Assembly (NCBI GenBank): GCA_002439555.1
Contig: DJOC01000034.1
Coordinates: 445-13,650, forward strand
Direction: 5' to 3'
Length of the DNA stretch: 13,206 bases
DNA from: Caryophanales bacterium UBA6448
GTDB taxonomy: Bacteria; Bacillota_I; Bacilli_A; RF39; UBA660
The notes below the pieces were generated by a model. It ran no database searches and was not told the DNA's origin. It saw only the letters and a list, made by a program, of their open reading frames with translations. This document shows positions 6,971-13,163 of the stretch, in pieces (within the stretch, counting starts at the first letter, position 1; each line of letters starts with the position of its first letter). The translations under genes were made by a program, and so were the position numbers.

Positions 6971-9104
6971 TAAAAAGTGATAATTGAACTTTCTCTTTTT
7001 CTTTATCAATTCCAATTACATACACACTAATAATATCTCCGACTTTTAAAACTTCACTTGGATGTTTTATATAGTTTTTACTCATTTTTGAAATATGAAT
7101 AAGACCATCGTTATGAAGTCCAATATCAACAAATGCTCCAAAGTCAACAACATTACGAACAGTTCCTTCAAGTTTATCACCAATTTTTAAATCTTTAATT
7201 TCTAAAATATCACTTTTTAATATTGGTTTTTCCATTTCATCACGAGGATCACGATGAGGTTTCGCAAAACTTTTTAAAATTGTATCAATGGTATATTCAT
7301 CTGTATCAAGTTTACTAGCAAGTTCTTTGGCATTAACACCATTAACTTTATCAGCACATTTACCAATTTCATCAGCATTTATATTTAAAATTTCCATTAC
7401 TTTTTTAGCGATATTATAACTTTCTGGGTGAATATCTGTTGTATCAAAAATATTACTTCCACCTTCAACACGCATAAAACCAATTGCTTGTTCATAAACT
7501 TTTTCACTTAATAATTTATTTTTTAAAACTTCCTCACGCGATAAAATCTTACCTTTTTCCTCACGATATTTTATTATCTTATCAATATATGTTTTAGTAA
7601 GACCAGATATATATTTTAAAAGTGATGGACTTGCAGTATTTATGTTTACACCAACTTCATTTACAGCACTTGTTACAACAAAGTCTAATGATGATGATAA
7701 TTTTTTAGCATTAACATCGTGTTGATATAAACCTACGCCGATACTTTCTGGAGTAATTTTTACTAGTTCAGATAACGCATCTTGAAGTCTTCTTCCTATA
7801 CTTATTGCGCTTCTTTCTTCGACCACTAAATCAGGAAATTCCTTTATTGCAAGTGGTGATGCACTGTAAACAGATGCTCCAGCCTCTGAAACAATTATAT
7901 AATCAACTTTTCTATCAATAGATTTTATAACATCACTTATAAATTTTTCACTTTCCCTTGAGGCTGTTCCATTACCAATTGCTACGATATCAATATTATA
8001 TTTATTTATTAAGTCAATTGTTTTTGATTTGGCTTCTTCATATTTATTTACCGGAGGATGTGGGTATATTTTTTCAATTTTAAGTACTTTTCCTACTGGA
8101 TTTAAAACTGCAAGTTTGCAACCTGTTCTATATGCTGGGTCAAACCCTAATACCATTTTATCTTTAATCGGTGGTGTTAAAAGTAAATTTTCTAAATTCT
8201 CACTAAAATTTTTAATGGCAACATCTTCGGCTTTTTCAGACAATGCTGCACGAACCTCTCTTTCAACACTTGGAAATATAAGTCTTTTGTAACTATCTTT
8301 AATAGCATTTTTTACAATATCAGTAACAAAACTATCTTCATTTTTAATTATCTTTTCTTCGAAAAATGAAAGAACTTTAGCATCATCAACATCAATTGAA
8401 ACTGTCACTATTTTTTCTTTTTCAGCACGGTTAATTGCAAGTACTCTATATGATTTTATTTTAGATACTTCCTCTTTAAAGTCATAATACATTTCATATA
8501 CTTTCTTTTCATCCTCTGCATCTTTTTTCTTTTTAGAAATTATAAAACCATTTTTGAATATGAAGCTGCGAAGCCATTTACGATAATAAGCATTATCTGA
8601 TATATACTCGGCGATTATGTAACTTGCACCAGTAACTGCCTCCTCTATAGTTTTTACTTTATCATTTATAAACTTTGATGTTAAAGATGTAATATCTCCC
8701 TTCGTAGGAAATGACATTATCATTTTTGCAAGTGGTTCAAGTCCATTATTAATTGCATCAGTTGCCTTTGTTTTTTTCTTTTCTTTAAATGGTCTATAAA
8801 GGTCCTCAACCTCTACAAGTTTTTCCGCATTTAAGATTTTTTCTTTTAGTTCATCAGTAAGTAATCCCTTTTCATCAATTAATTTAATTACACTTTCTTT
8901 TCTTTCTAAAAGATTTACCTCATAAGCATACACTTCATTTATTTTACGAAGCTGTTCTTCGTCTAAAGCACCAGTAACCTCTTTACGATATCTTGCAATA
9001 AATGGAATCGTGGCTCCCTCGGACAAAAGTTTTAAAGCACTAGCAACTTGACTATCTTTAACATTCAAATCACTAGCAATATTTTTTATTATTTTTTCAT
9101 TCAT
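6960..9104 (-). CDS. tex: Tex family RNA-binding transcription accessory protein
   Basis: This 714-residue Tex protein is nucleic-acid binding and linked to transcription and virulence-gene expression in several bacteria. In order it shows the N-terminal helical Tex domain (GATIPFIARYRKEVTGALDE, about 30-50), a YqgF/RNase H-like domain (about 318-445, beginning GFDPAYRTGCK), tandem helix-hairpin-helix (VNINTASPSLL, about 486-530) and a C-terminal S1 domain (about 641-710, GTVRNVVDFGAFVDIGLHNDGLIHISK). I chose ATG 9104, which has a GTGAGGT site 8 bases upstream; the longer TTG start at 9125 lies over the -10 and has no site. Length is typical. It has its own promoter candidate and terminator, so it is likely monocistronic. 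Confidence 0.96.
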   Translation of the reverse strand: MNEKIIKNIASDLNVKDSQVASALKLLSEGATIPFIARYRKEVTGALDEEQLRKINEVYAYEVNLLERKESVIKLIDEKGLLTDELKEKILNAEKLVEVEDLYRPFKEKKKTKATDAINNGLEPLAKMIMSFPTKGDITSLTSKFINDKVKTIEEAVTGASYIIAEYISDNAYYRKWLRSFIFKNGFIISKKKKDAEDEKKVYEMYYDFKEEVSKIKSYRVLAINRAEKEKIVTVSIDVDDAKVLSFFEEKIIKNEDSFVTDIVKNAIKDSYKRLIFPSVEREVRAALSEKAEDVAIKNFSENLENLLLTPPIKDKMVLGFDPAYRTGCKLAVLNPVGKVLKIEKIYPHPPVNKYEEAKSKTIDLINKYNIDIVAIGNGTASRESEKFISDVIKSIDRKVDYIIVSEAGASVYSASPLAIKEFPDLVVEERSAISIGRRLQDALSELVKITPESIGVGLYQHDVNAKKLSSSLDFVVTSAVNEVGVNINTASPSLLKYISGLTKTYIDKIIKYREEKGKILSREEVLKNKLLSEKVYEQAIGFMRVEGGSNIFDTTDIHPESYNIAKKVMEILNINADEIGKCADKVNGVNAKELASKLDTDEYTIDTILKSFAKPHRDPRDEMEKPILKSDILEIKDLKIGDKLEGTVRNVVDFGAFVDIGLHNDGLIHISKMSKNYIKHPSEVLKVGDIISVYVIGIDKEKEKVQLSLFKED

Positions 9105-9124
9105 ATTTTTTACCTCACTACCCA

Positions 9125-9153
9125 ATTATACAAAAAAAGGAAGTATTTGACCA
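9125..9153 (-). promoter_or_regulatory. Promoter candidate for tex
   Basis: On the minus strand a perfect TATAAT (9125-9130) is preceded at 17 bases by TGGTCA (9148-9153), four of six matches to TTGACA. The start would be about 15 bases before the tex ATG. Confidence 0.42.
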
Positions 9154-9576
9154 CTACATTTGACACTTGTTTACATTGTAAAAGTTATTTTTATTTGCAA
9201 ATATCCTAAGTACTGGAACAACATTCATTTCACAAAGATTTGTTTCTTCATTTAGTTCACTATACTGGGTATAGTCTAAAGATATATCTGCTATATCTAA
9301 AAATAATCTAATTATTATAAACTTGCTAAAATAAAATAATTTACCATAATATGTAAATGGCACTAATGTATCTAGTGTAATATCTCCAGTGCAAACATAA
9401 TCTAAATCATCAGGAATAGATAGCATTATTGAAGCTTCTTCATTAACTTTAAAATGCTCATTAAACATATCTTCGAGTTGAGACTTAAAAATTAAAGAAC
9501 CCATAACTATTTCATTTGCTCTATCATCGTTTACATAATTTCCAACATATGACTTATATTCATTTAAAACATCCAT
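9154..9576 (-). CDS. Hypothetical protein (140 aa) next to the MvaI-like nuclease
   Basis: I do not recognise this protein. It has no signal peptide, an acidic middle (MLSIPDDLDYVCTGDITLDTL), a hydrophobic stretch (about 78-98, YFSKFIIIRLFLDIADI) and a basic C-terminus with cysteines at 62, 114 and 138. Composition fits a soluble alpha/beta protein. It has a good GGAGGG site before ATG 9576. A SigA-type promoter inside the end of the upstream nuclease gene suggests it can be expressed separately. It lies 33 bases downstream of the nuclease gene and could be a partner, but it resembles no methyltransferase (no F-x-G-x-G or [D/N]PP[Y/F] motif). Confidence 0.75.
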   Translation of the reverse strand: MDVLNEYKSYVGNYVNDDRANEIVMGSLIFKSQLEDMFNEHFKVNEEASIMLSIPDDLDYVCTGDITLDTLVPFTYYGKLFYFSKFIIIRLFLDIADISLDYTQYSELNEETNLCEMNVVPVLRIFANKNNFYNVNKCQM

Positions 9577-9597
9577 AAACCCTCCAAATTATATATT

Positions 9598-9626
9598 ATT
9601 ATATACTTCTTAAGATTTATTATCAA
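9598..9626 (-). promoter_or_regulatory. SigA-type promoter for the 140-aa gene
   Basis: The minus strand reads TTGATA (9621-9626), a 17-base spacer, then TATAAT (9598-9603). The -35 lies within the last codons of the nuclease gene. The predicted start is about 15 bases before ATG 9576. Confidence 0.65.
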
Positions 9627-10374
9627 CATCAAGTTCAAATATCTTATCAAAAAGAAGTTCAATATTTTCTTTTGGTAAGGAAAAAGTTAAATTTTTATTT
9701 CTTTGTCTTCCTTCTTCGGTTCCAGAGCGTGATACCCTACCAATAATGGATACTGATATTTTATTTCTTGCAATTAAATCTAAAAATAATTCTGGTGATT
9801 TTAGTTTATAGATAGTCATTTTATAATATCTAAAATATTGCTCTCCATTAATTATTCTTTTACTTGCATAGACAACTGCTAAAGTATTTAACTTTAATTT
9901 AACTCTTTCCATTATAGTACTAAAATTAATATAAGCATCACTTTCTAAAAACCTTTCATTTTCATCATAAACTTTTAAATATAATCTATCTTCCTCAAAT
10001 TCTGGTGCTAATTTAAAGTAAAAATCGTTAATTTTAACTTTTTTAAAAGGAATCAATCTTCCTATCAATCTTTTCTTATCTGGATAATCAGGATCGCTTA
10101 TTCCATATTTTTGAAGTAGTAGATTCATTTGATATAAGTATTTTCCATCAAAAGCAAGTGAAAACAAACTTATAGGATAGCCACTATAACGTGTAGTACA
10201 TTTAATCTCCGTACCATAATAATCTGGAAAATACATACTATCAGATTCCTTGCCCAATTCATTTTCAAAAGTTAATCCTACAGAGCTTTCATCTTCAGTT
10301 ACACCTTTAATCCATCCCTTCTTTGTAATCTCTTCAAATTTTGTAATTAATTTTTCATATTTTTCTTCTTGCAT
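9610..10374 (-). CDS. MvaI/BcnI-family PD-(D/E)xK endonuclease (orphan)
   Basis: The 254 residues look like the MvaI/BcnI restriction endonuclease family. Features are an N-terminal helix then GW (20-21), the VGLTFENELGKES segment (32-44), and the active site P50-D51-x4-E56-I57-K58, followed by a basic beta segment. From memory MvaI uses the same D-x4-E-x-K spacing. A later IIGRVSRSGTEEGRQRNK region may contact DNA. MvaI acts as a monomer on CC(A/T)GG and BcnI on CC(C/G)GG; the specificity here cannot be told. No methyltransferase is encoded within the window, so it is either an orphan, protected by a distant enzyme, or a nuclease with another job such as mismatch nicking. The start has a strong AAAGGAGG site. 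It lies beside a tRNA cluster, a common place for acquired genes. Confidence 0.78.
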   Translation of the reverse strand: MQEEKYEKLITKFEEITKKGWIKGVTEDESSVGLTFENELGKESDSMYFPDYYGTEIKCTTRYSGYPISLFSLAFDGKYLYQMNLLLQKYGISDPDYPDKKRLIGRLIPFKKVKINDFYFKLAPEFEEDRLYLKVYDENERFLESDAYINFSTIMERVKLKLNTLAVVYASKRIINGEQYFRYYKMTIYKLKSPELFLDLIARNKISVSIIGRVSRSGTEEGRQRNKNLTFSLPKENIELLFDKIFELDVDNKS

Positions 10375-10417
10375 AAAAATTCCTCCTTTGCTATGAAAAT
10401 TAATGTTGCCTTAAAAA

Positions 10418-10455
10418 GGCTCATAACCGGCGGTCATAGGTCGAGAAGTCCACCA
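10418..10455 (+). pseudogene. Degenerate 3' half of a tRNA-Ile2(CAU), inverted
   Basis: These 38 bases match the last 47 bases of the intact tRNA-Ile(CAU) gene at 10610-10686, but on the opposite strand. They include GGCTCATAACCG, GCGGTCATAGG and GTCCACCA. Relative to the intact gene there is a 7-base deletion, two single-base deletions and one substitution. The deletions remove one side of the T stem, so it cannot fold as a tRNA. It lies in the leader region of the nuclease gene. Confidence 0.75.
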
Positions 10456-10463
10456 TTCATTTT

Positions 10464-10521
10464 CCAATAAAAAAAGGGACGCATTGTTAAAACAAAATGC
10501 ATCCCCTTGATTTTTTATTGG
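10464..10521. terminator. Bidirectional terminator after the tRNA pair
   Basis: A long near-palindrome has an outer stem CCAATAAAAAA/TTTTTTATTGG and a core stem AGGGACGCATT (10475-10485)/AATGCATCCCCT (10496-10507) with one bulge. A T-tract follows the core on both strands. On the minus strand it ends the tRNA transcript, and the outer stem overlaps the encoded CCA of tRNA-Leu. On the plus strand it would stop anything coming from the left. Confidence 0.75.
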
Positions 10522-10603
10522 TGCAGGTAAAGGGACTTGAACCCCCACGGAGTAATCCATTAGATCCTAAGTCTAACGCGTCTGCCAATTCCGCCATACC
10601 TGC
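10519..10603 (-). tRNA. tRNA-Leu (anticodon UAG)
   Basis: The minus strand folds as a class II tRNA. It has acceptor GCAGGTA/TACCTGC, a D-arm from GGCGGAATTGGCAGACGC, the anticodon loop CTTAGGA (anticodon TAG in DNA, reading CUA/CUG) between TAGA/TCTA, a short variable arm GGA...TCC, and a T loop GTTCAAGTCC. Discriminator A and CCA are encoded. It lies 6 bases after the tRNA-Ile2 gene on the same transcript. Confidence 0.95.
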
Positions 10604-10609
10604 ATGACA

Positions 10610-10686
10610 TGGTGGACCTCATAGGACTCGAACCTATGACCGCACGGTTATGAGCCGCGTGCTCTAACCAACTGAGCTAGAGGTCC
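10610..10686 (-). tRNA. tRNA-Ile2 (CAU, lysidine type)
   Basis: The 77-base gene has acceptor GGACCTC/GAGGTCC, GCTCAGTTGGTTAGAGC D-arm, anticodon loop CTCATAA (CAU), T-arm and encoded CCA. An automatic call may be tRNA-Met. The body closely follows the Bacillus tRNA-Ile(CAU) that TilS converts to lysidine to read AUA: it shares GGACCT..AGCTCAG, GGCTCATAACCG and GGTTCGAGTCC. The Bacillus elongator Met tRNA is different. It is the first gene of the pair. Confidence 0.92.
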
Positions 10687-10699
10687 AACAACAATTTAA

Positions 10700-10728
10700 A
10701 TTATAATATATATTTTCCTAAAAATCAA
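10700..10728 (-). promoter_or_regulatory. SigA promoter of the tRNA pair
   Basis: The minus strand reads TTGATT (10723-10728), exactly 17 bases, then TATAAT (10700-10705). The start would be about 7 bases before the tRNA-Ile2 5' end. Confidence 0.8.
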
Positions 10729-10747
10729 CTATTTTTTTAAAATTATT

Positions 10748-10773
10748 GCTCAGATGGTTATTGCACGCTGCTC
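10748..10773 (+). pseudogene. Degenerate tRNA-Ile2 5' half (D-arm to anticodon stem), inverted
   Basis: These 26 bases match the D-arm to anticodon stem of the intact tRNA-Ile2 at 22 of 26 positions (GCTCAG.TGGTTA..GCACGC.GCTC), on the opposite strand. The D-stem partner GAGC has become TTGC, so it no longer pairs. It lies just upstream of the tRNA promoter. Match to a different tRNA cannot be excluded, but the GCACGC.GCTC part is specific to tRNA-Ile2 here. Confidence 0.6.
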
Positions 10774-10821
10774 TATGCATAAAATACCCTACCATATATA
10801 AGAATTATGAATAATGTTATA

Positions 10822-10839
10822 TTCATTTTATAAAATGAA
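10822..10839. repeat. Perfect 18-bp palindrome
   Basis: TTCATTTTA followed by TAAAATGAA is a perfect inverted repeat with no spacer, in the gap between rplT and the tRNA promoter. It has no T-tract behind it, so it is not a terminator. It could be an operator or a chance A+T palindrome. The rest of 10774-10894 shows no gene. Confidence 0.5.
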
Positions 10840-10894
10840 ACATGCTTTAATAAGTATTATCCTTATGAAAATAAAATAATCCAAACCTTATGAA

Positions 10895-10929
10895 TTAAAA
10901 AAACTTAAATAGAAATAGACTATTTAAGT
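10895..10929 (-). terminator. Rho-independent terminator of the infC operon
   Basis: The minus strand forms a 10-bp stem ACTTAAATAG/CTATTTAAGT with a 7-base loop and then a run of seven T. The rplT TAG stop is inside the 5' arm. Confidence 0.85.
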
Positions 10930-11486
10930 TTACTAATTAATTCATCTTTTTTTAAAGTACTAAAACCTTTAAGGCCTTTTTCTTTTGCTAAAGCTTTTAA
11001 ATCAGCAAGACTCATTGATTCTAAGTCCTCTTTTACTTCTTCGATTTTTTCTTTAACAACTTTTGCTACTTTTTCAGTTTCTTTTTTAACTTCTTTAACT
11101 GTTTCTTTAACTTCAGCTTTAATTTCTTCACCTAAAAGTGCTTTTTTAGCAGTAACAACTAAAGCAGTGAAACTTTTTGGATCATCAATTGCAAGTTCAG
11201 AAAGCATCTTACGATTGATTTCGATACCAGCTTTATTTAATCCATTGATAAATTTAGAATAACTTATATCATTTTCTCTACAAGCTGCATTAATTCTTGT
11301 AATCCAAAGTTTTCTAAAGTTTCTCTTATTTTGTTTACGGTCTCTAAATGCGTAAGCACCACTATGGAATAATTGTTCTTGAGCTGTTTTATAAAGTCTA
11401 TGTTTACTTCCAAAATAACCTTTAGCTTGTTTTAAAACTTTTCTTCTTCTGTTTTTAGAAACAGCGCCACCTTTAACTCTTGCCAT
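10920..11486 (-). CDS. rplT: 50S ribosomal protein L20 with C-terminal Rho_N/SAP-like extension
   Basis: L20 binds 23S rRNA early in 50S assembly and represses its own operon. Residues 1-118 are a standard L20 (MARVKGGAVSKNRRRKVLKQ, then HRLYKTAQEQ, FRDRKQNKRNFRKLWITRIN). The usual protein ends at about 118; this one has 188 residues. Residues 120-155 are a highly charged Lys/Glu/Val helix, probably a single helix or coiled coil. Residues 157-188 (SMSLADLKALAKEKGLKGFS onward) look like a Rho N-terminal or SAP-type helix-extended-helix that often binds nucleic acid. The frame is continuous and the terminator begins in its final codons, so the extension is not an assembly slip. The start has the site AAAGGTGGTG, 15 bases after rpmI. 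Confidence 0.95.
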   Translation of the reverse strand: MARVKGGAVSKNRRRKVLKQAKGYFGSKHRLYKTAQEQLFHSGAYAFRDRKQNKRNFRKLWITRINAACRENDISYSKFINGLNKAGIEINRKMLSELAIDDPKSFTALVVTAKKALLGEEIKAEVKETVKEVKKETEKVAKVVKEKIEEVKEDLESMSLADLKALAKEKGLKGFSTLKKDELISKLK

Positions 11487-11501
11487 ATTTTACACCACCT
11501 T

Positions 11502-11696
11502 TTATATAACTTTTGAAAGGCCTTTTGCCATTGCCTTACCTAAAGTAGTTGTTCCTCTTCTTTGACGAACCGCTTTAGAACTATCCTTTCCTGTTTTGTG
11601 ATTACCATTACCCATTTTGAAAGTAATAGTACCATTTTTCTTTTTGTTTAATACTTTGCTACTTGCCTTATGTGTTTTTTGTTTACATTTTCCCAT
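11502..11696 (-). CDS. rpmI: 50S ribosomal protein L35
   Basis: This is the small basic L35 protein (64 residues). The start MGKCKQKTHKASSKVL aligns with the family start (PKMKTH..A.KR), and it is rich in Lys and Gly throughout. The middle (NGTITFKMGNGNHKTGKDSS) is divergent from the HRHIL..K form of well-known L35, but order and neighbours fix the call. Ribosome site AAAGGAAG lies before ATG 11696, and the infC stop is 15 bases upstream. Confidence 0.9.
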   Translation of the reverse strand: MGKCKQKTHKASSKVLNKKKNGTITFKMGNGNHKTGKDSSKAVRQRRGTTTLGKAMAKGLSKVI

Positions 11697-11711
11697 AATT
11701 AAACTTCCTTT

Positions 11712-12233
11712 CTATTTTTTTGGAGCTAGCAACATATATGCTTGACGACCATCGAGTTGGGGTTTTTGTTCAACTGTAGATACTTCAGAAAGTGCCTCAG
11801 CGAAACGATTTAATACATCAATCCCAAGTTCTGTATGAGCCATTTGTCTACCTTTAAAACGAATAAATGCCTTAATCTTATGTCCTTTTTTTAAATAATT
11901 TTCTGCATTTCTACGACGAGTTTCAAAATCACCAACATCAATTGTAACTGATAAACGATACTCTTTAATCTCTTTACTCGTTTCTCTTTGTTTTTTCTGT
12001 GCATCCTTTAACTTTTTTTGTTTTTCATAACGGAATTTATTATAATCCATTATTTTGGTAACAGCCACACCATTACCTTGATTCATAAGTACTAAATCAA
12101 GTCCTGCATAACCCGCTAAAGTAAGTGCATCACTTAATTTTTTAATACCCATTTTTTCCCCATTTGGACCTATTACCATAACTTCATCGGCTTTGATTTG
12201 GTTATTAATAGGTAACTCTTCAATCTTTGCTAT
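11712..12233 (-). CDS. infC: Translation initiation factor IF-3, probable AUA start
   Basis: IF-3 keeps the 30S subunit free and checks the start codon. The conserved N-terminus LPINNQIKADEVMVIGPNGE begins upstream of the first ATG (12179), which would cut off its first 18 residues. Extending upstream, no ATG, GTG or TTG occurs between the last stop and that motif. A strong AAGGAGG site (12243-12249) sits 9 bases before an in-frame ATA at 12231-12233, giving a 173-residue protein, the family size. An in-frame ATT at 12222-12224 is 18 bases from the site and less likely. Rare starts are the known autoregulatory device of infC (AUU in E. coli), because IF-3 discriminates against them. The rest includes RRNAENYLKKGHKIKAFIRF and ends with the normal C-domain. 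Confidence 0.95.
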   Translation of the reverse strand: MAKIEELPINNQIKADEVMVIGPNGEKMGIKKLSDALTLAGYAGLDLVLMNQGNGVAVTKIMDYNKFRYEKQKKLKDAQKKQRETSKEIKEYRLSVTIDVGDFETRRRNAENYLKKGHKIKAFIRFKGRQMAHTELGIDVLNRFAEALSEVSTVEQKPQLDGRQAYMLLAPKK

Positions 12234-12242
12234 ATCTCTTTC

Positions 12243-12249
12243 CCTCCTT
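12243..12249 (-). promoter_or_regulatory. Ribosome binding site that fixes the infC start
   Basis: AAGGAGG on the minus strand, 9 bases before the ATA at 12233, and 18 bases before the ATT codon. There is no comparable site before ATG 12179. This site supports the AUA start. Confidence 0.75.
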
Positions 12250-12251
12250 AT

Positions 12252-12280
12252 AATTAAAAAGATGGATACAATTATCCACC
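12252..12280 (-). terminator. Attenuator terminator in the infC leader
   Basis: The minus strand has an 8-bp stem GGTGGATA/TATCCATC with loop ATTG, followed by TTTTT, just before the infC ribosome site. The 5' arm can alternatively pair with an upstream segment (12334-12342), giving two exclusive folds. Confidence 0.7.
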
Positions 12281-12365
12281 TTAAAAGCTCATATTCTCAC
12301 TCGGCCTTTAACCTACCAGTTCATTACCAGTCAGGTGGATAAAAATCTCTTTCCTTTAATTAACT
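12252..12365 (-). promoter_or_regulatory. L20-type leader (attenuation of infC-rpmI-rplT)
   Basis: The roughly 130-base untranslated leader contains TTATCCACC (12334-12342), perfectly complementary (9 bp) to GGTGGATAA (12272-12280), which is also the 5' arm of the terminator. Between them are two direct copies of ACTGGTA (period 11) and the AAAGGCCGAGTGAGAATATGAG segment. In B. subtilis this operon is controlled by L20 through such a leader. I assign it by position and by the competing stems, not by a covariance search. Confidence 0.75.
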
Positions 12366-12371
12366 AAAAAT

Positions 12372-12401
12372 AGTTTACACCATCATTATATGCTTTGTCA
12401 A
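12372..12401 (-). promoter_or_regulatory. SigA promoter of the infC operon
   Basis: The minus strand reads TTGACA (12396-12401), an 18-base spacer, then TAAACT (12372-12377). The start would be near 12365, at the head of the leader. Confidence 0.65.
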
Positions 12402-12469
12402 GTAAAATTTTCTAGTTTTTATAAGTAAGTACGTCACAATTACCAATTTTATAACTATAATAATCATTA

Positions 12470-13141
12470 TTATATATAATACCTACCTACAAAATACTTT
12501 CTTTCTCTACTATAACCGTGACCTAAATTATTTACATCAATATTACTTTCATTTATTGGTAAATATTTTATTTTATATTTTTTCATTAATGTAAATGTCA
12601 TTTTTATATAAAGATTTACGGCATTTTCTAAATCATTATTTTCTATCAAATCACAAAGTGGTTCTAAAAATGATGGAACAATTATATTATTTATCATTTC
12701 TAAAGCTTTTTCATTATCATTACAATAATCTTCATACAGTTTTTTACTAATTAAAACGCCATAAACATCATAATCTAGTAGTACCTTTTTACCAAATTCA
12801 AAGGTAATTAAATAACTTCTTAATTTACGAAGACTTTCTAAATATTTATGATTATCACTAAGTCCCAATATATCACAGCATATTGTCGTAATATAGCAAA
12901 ATGTATCTTTATCTCTTCGAGGATCGTAACCGTGTCTATTCATCCACCTTACTTGAGCATCAATATATGAATTACTTCTTACAATATCTTTTGAATAACG
13001 TGGACACTTTTCATCCATAGCCATTGGTCTTCCGTGATAAGTGCAACGAAATCCCCTTGTAGTGGCATCACTTTTACGCTCTAAATCATAATTTTTACAA
13101 GTTAAACAATAACCCTTGTATTCTCTTAAATAATCAGTCAT
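12470..13141 (-). CDS. Cysteine-rich protein with CFI-box-like domain, function unknown
   Basis: This 223-residue soluble protein has two visible parts. Residues 12-46 carry C12-x2-C15, C33 and C46, probably a zinc or metal site. Residues 82-111 read C-Y-I-T-T-x2-C, then G93, D96, L101-x2-L104-R105-x2-R108-x2-L111. I recall that pattern in clostridial and other bacterial proteins of unknown function (C-[FY]-[ILV]-T-T-x2-C, then L-R-x-[FL]-R). The C-terminal part is helical with no motif known to me. The gene has a consensus promoter and AAGGGGG ribosome site before ATG 13141, so it is probably an individually expressed gene. Its function cannot be told from the sequence. Confidence 0.8.
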   Translation of the reverse strand: MTDYLREYKGYCLTCKNYDLERKSDATTRGFRCTYHGRPMAMDEKCPRYSKDIVRSNSYIDAQVRWMNRHGYDPRRDKDTFCYITTICCDILGLSDNHKYLESLRKLRSYLITFEFGKKVLLDYDVYGVLISKKLYEDYCNDNEKALEMINNIIVPSFLEPLCDLIENNDLENAVNLYIKMTFTLMKKYKIKYLPINESNIDVNNLGHGYSRERKYFVGRYYI

Positions 13142-13163
13142 ATTTCCCCCTTAAAACAACATT

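Noticed and set aside
8029..8292. 87-codon open frame on the plus strand
   Set aside because: Lies entirely antisense within the YqgF-domain part of tex and has no ribosome site or family pattern.
10375..10520. T-box riboswitch in the nuclease gene leader, suggested by tRNA-like bases
   Set aside because: No T-box core (AGGGTGGNACCGCG type) is present; the similarity is to the tRNA gene itself.
10418..10686. Classic attL/attR pair of an integrated element at the tRNA
   Set aside because: The tRNA 3'-end copy is in inverted orientation and no integrase or excisionase gene is present, so standard site-specific integration does not fit.
12439..12460. TATAATAAT/ATTATTATA inverted repeat after the Cys-rich gene as a terminator
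   Set aside because: Only A-T pairs with a one-base centre and no T-tract behind it on the minus strand; too weak to call.
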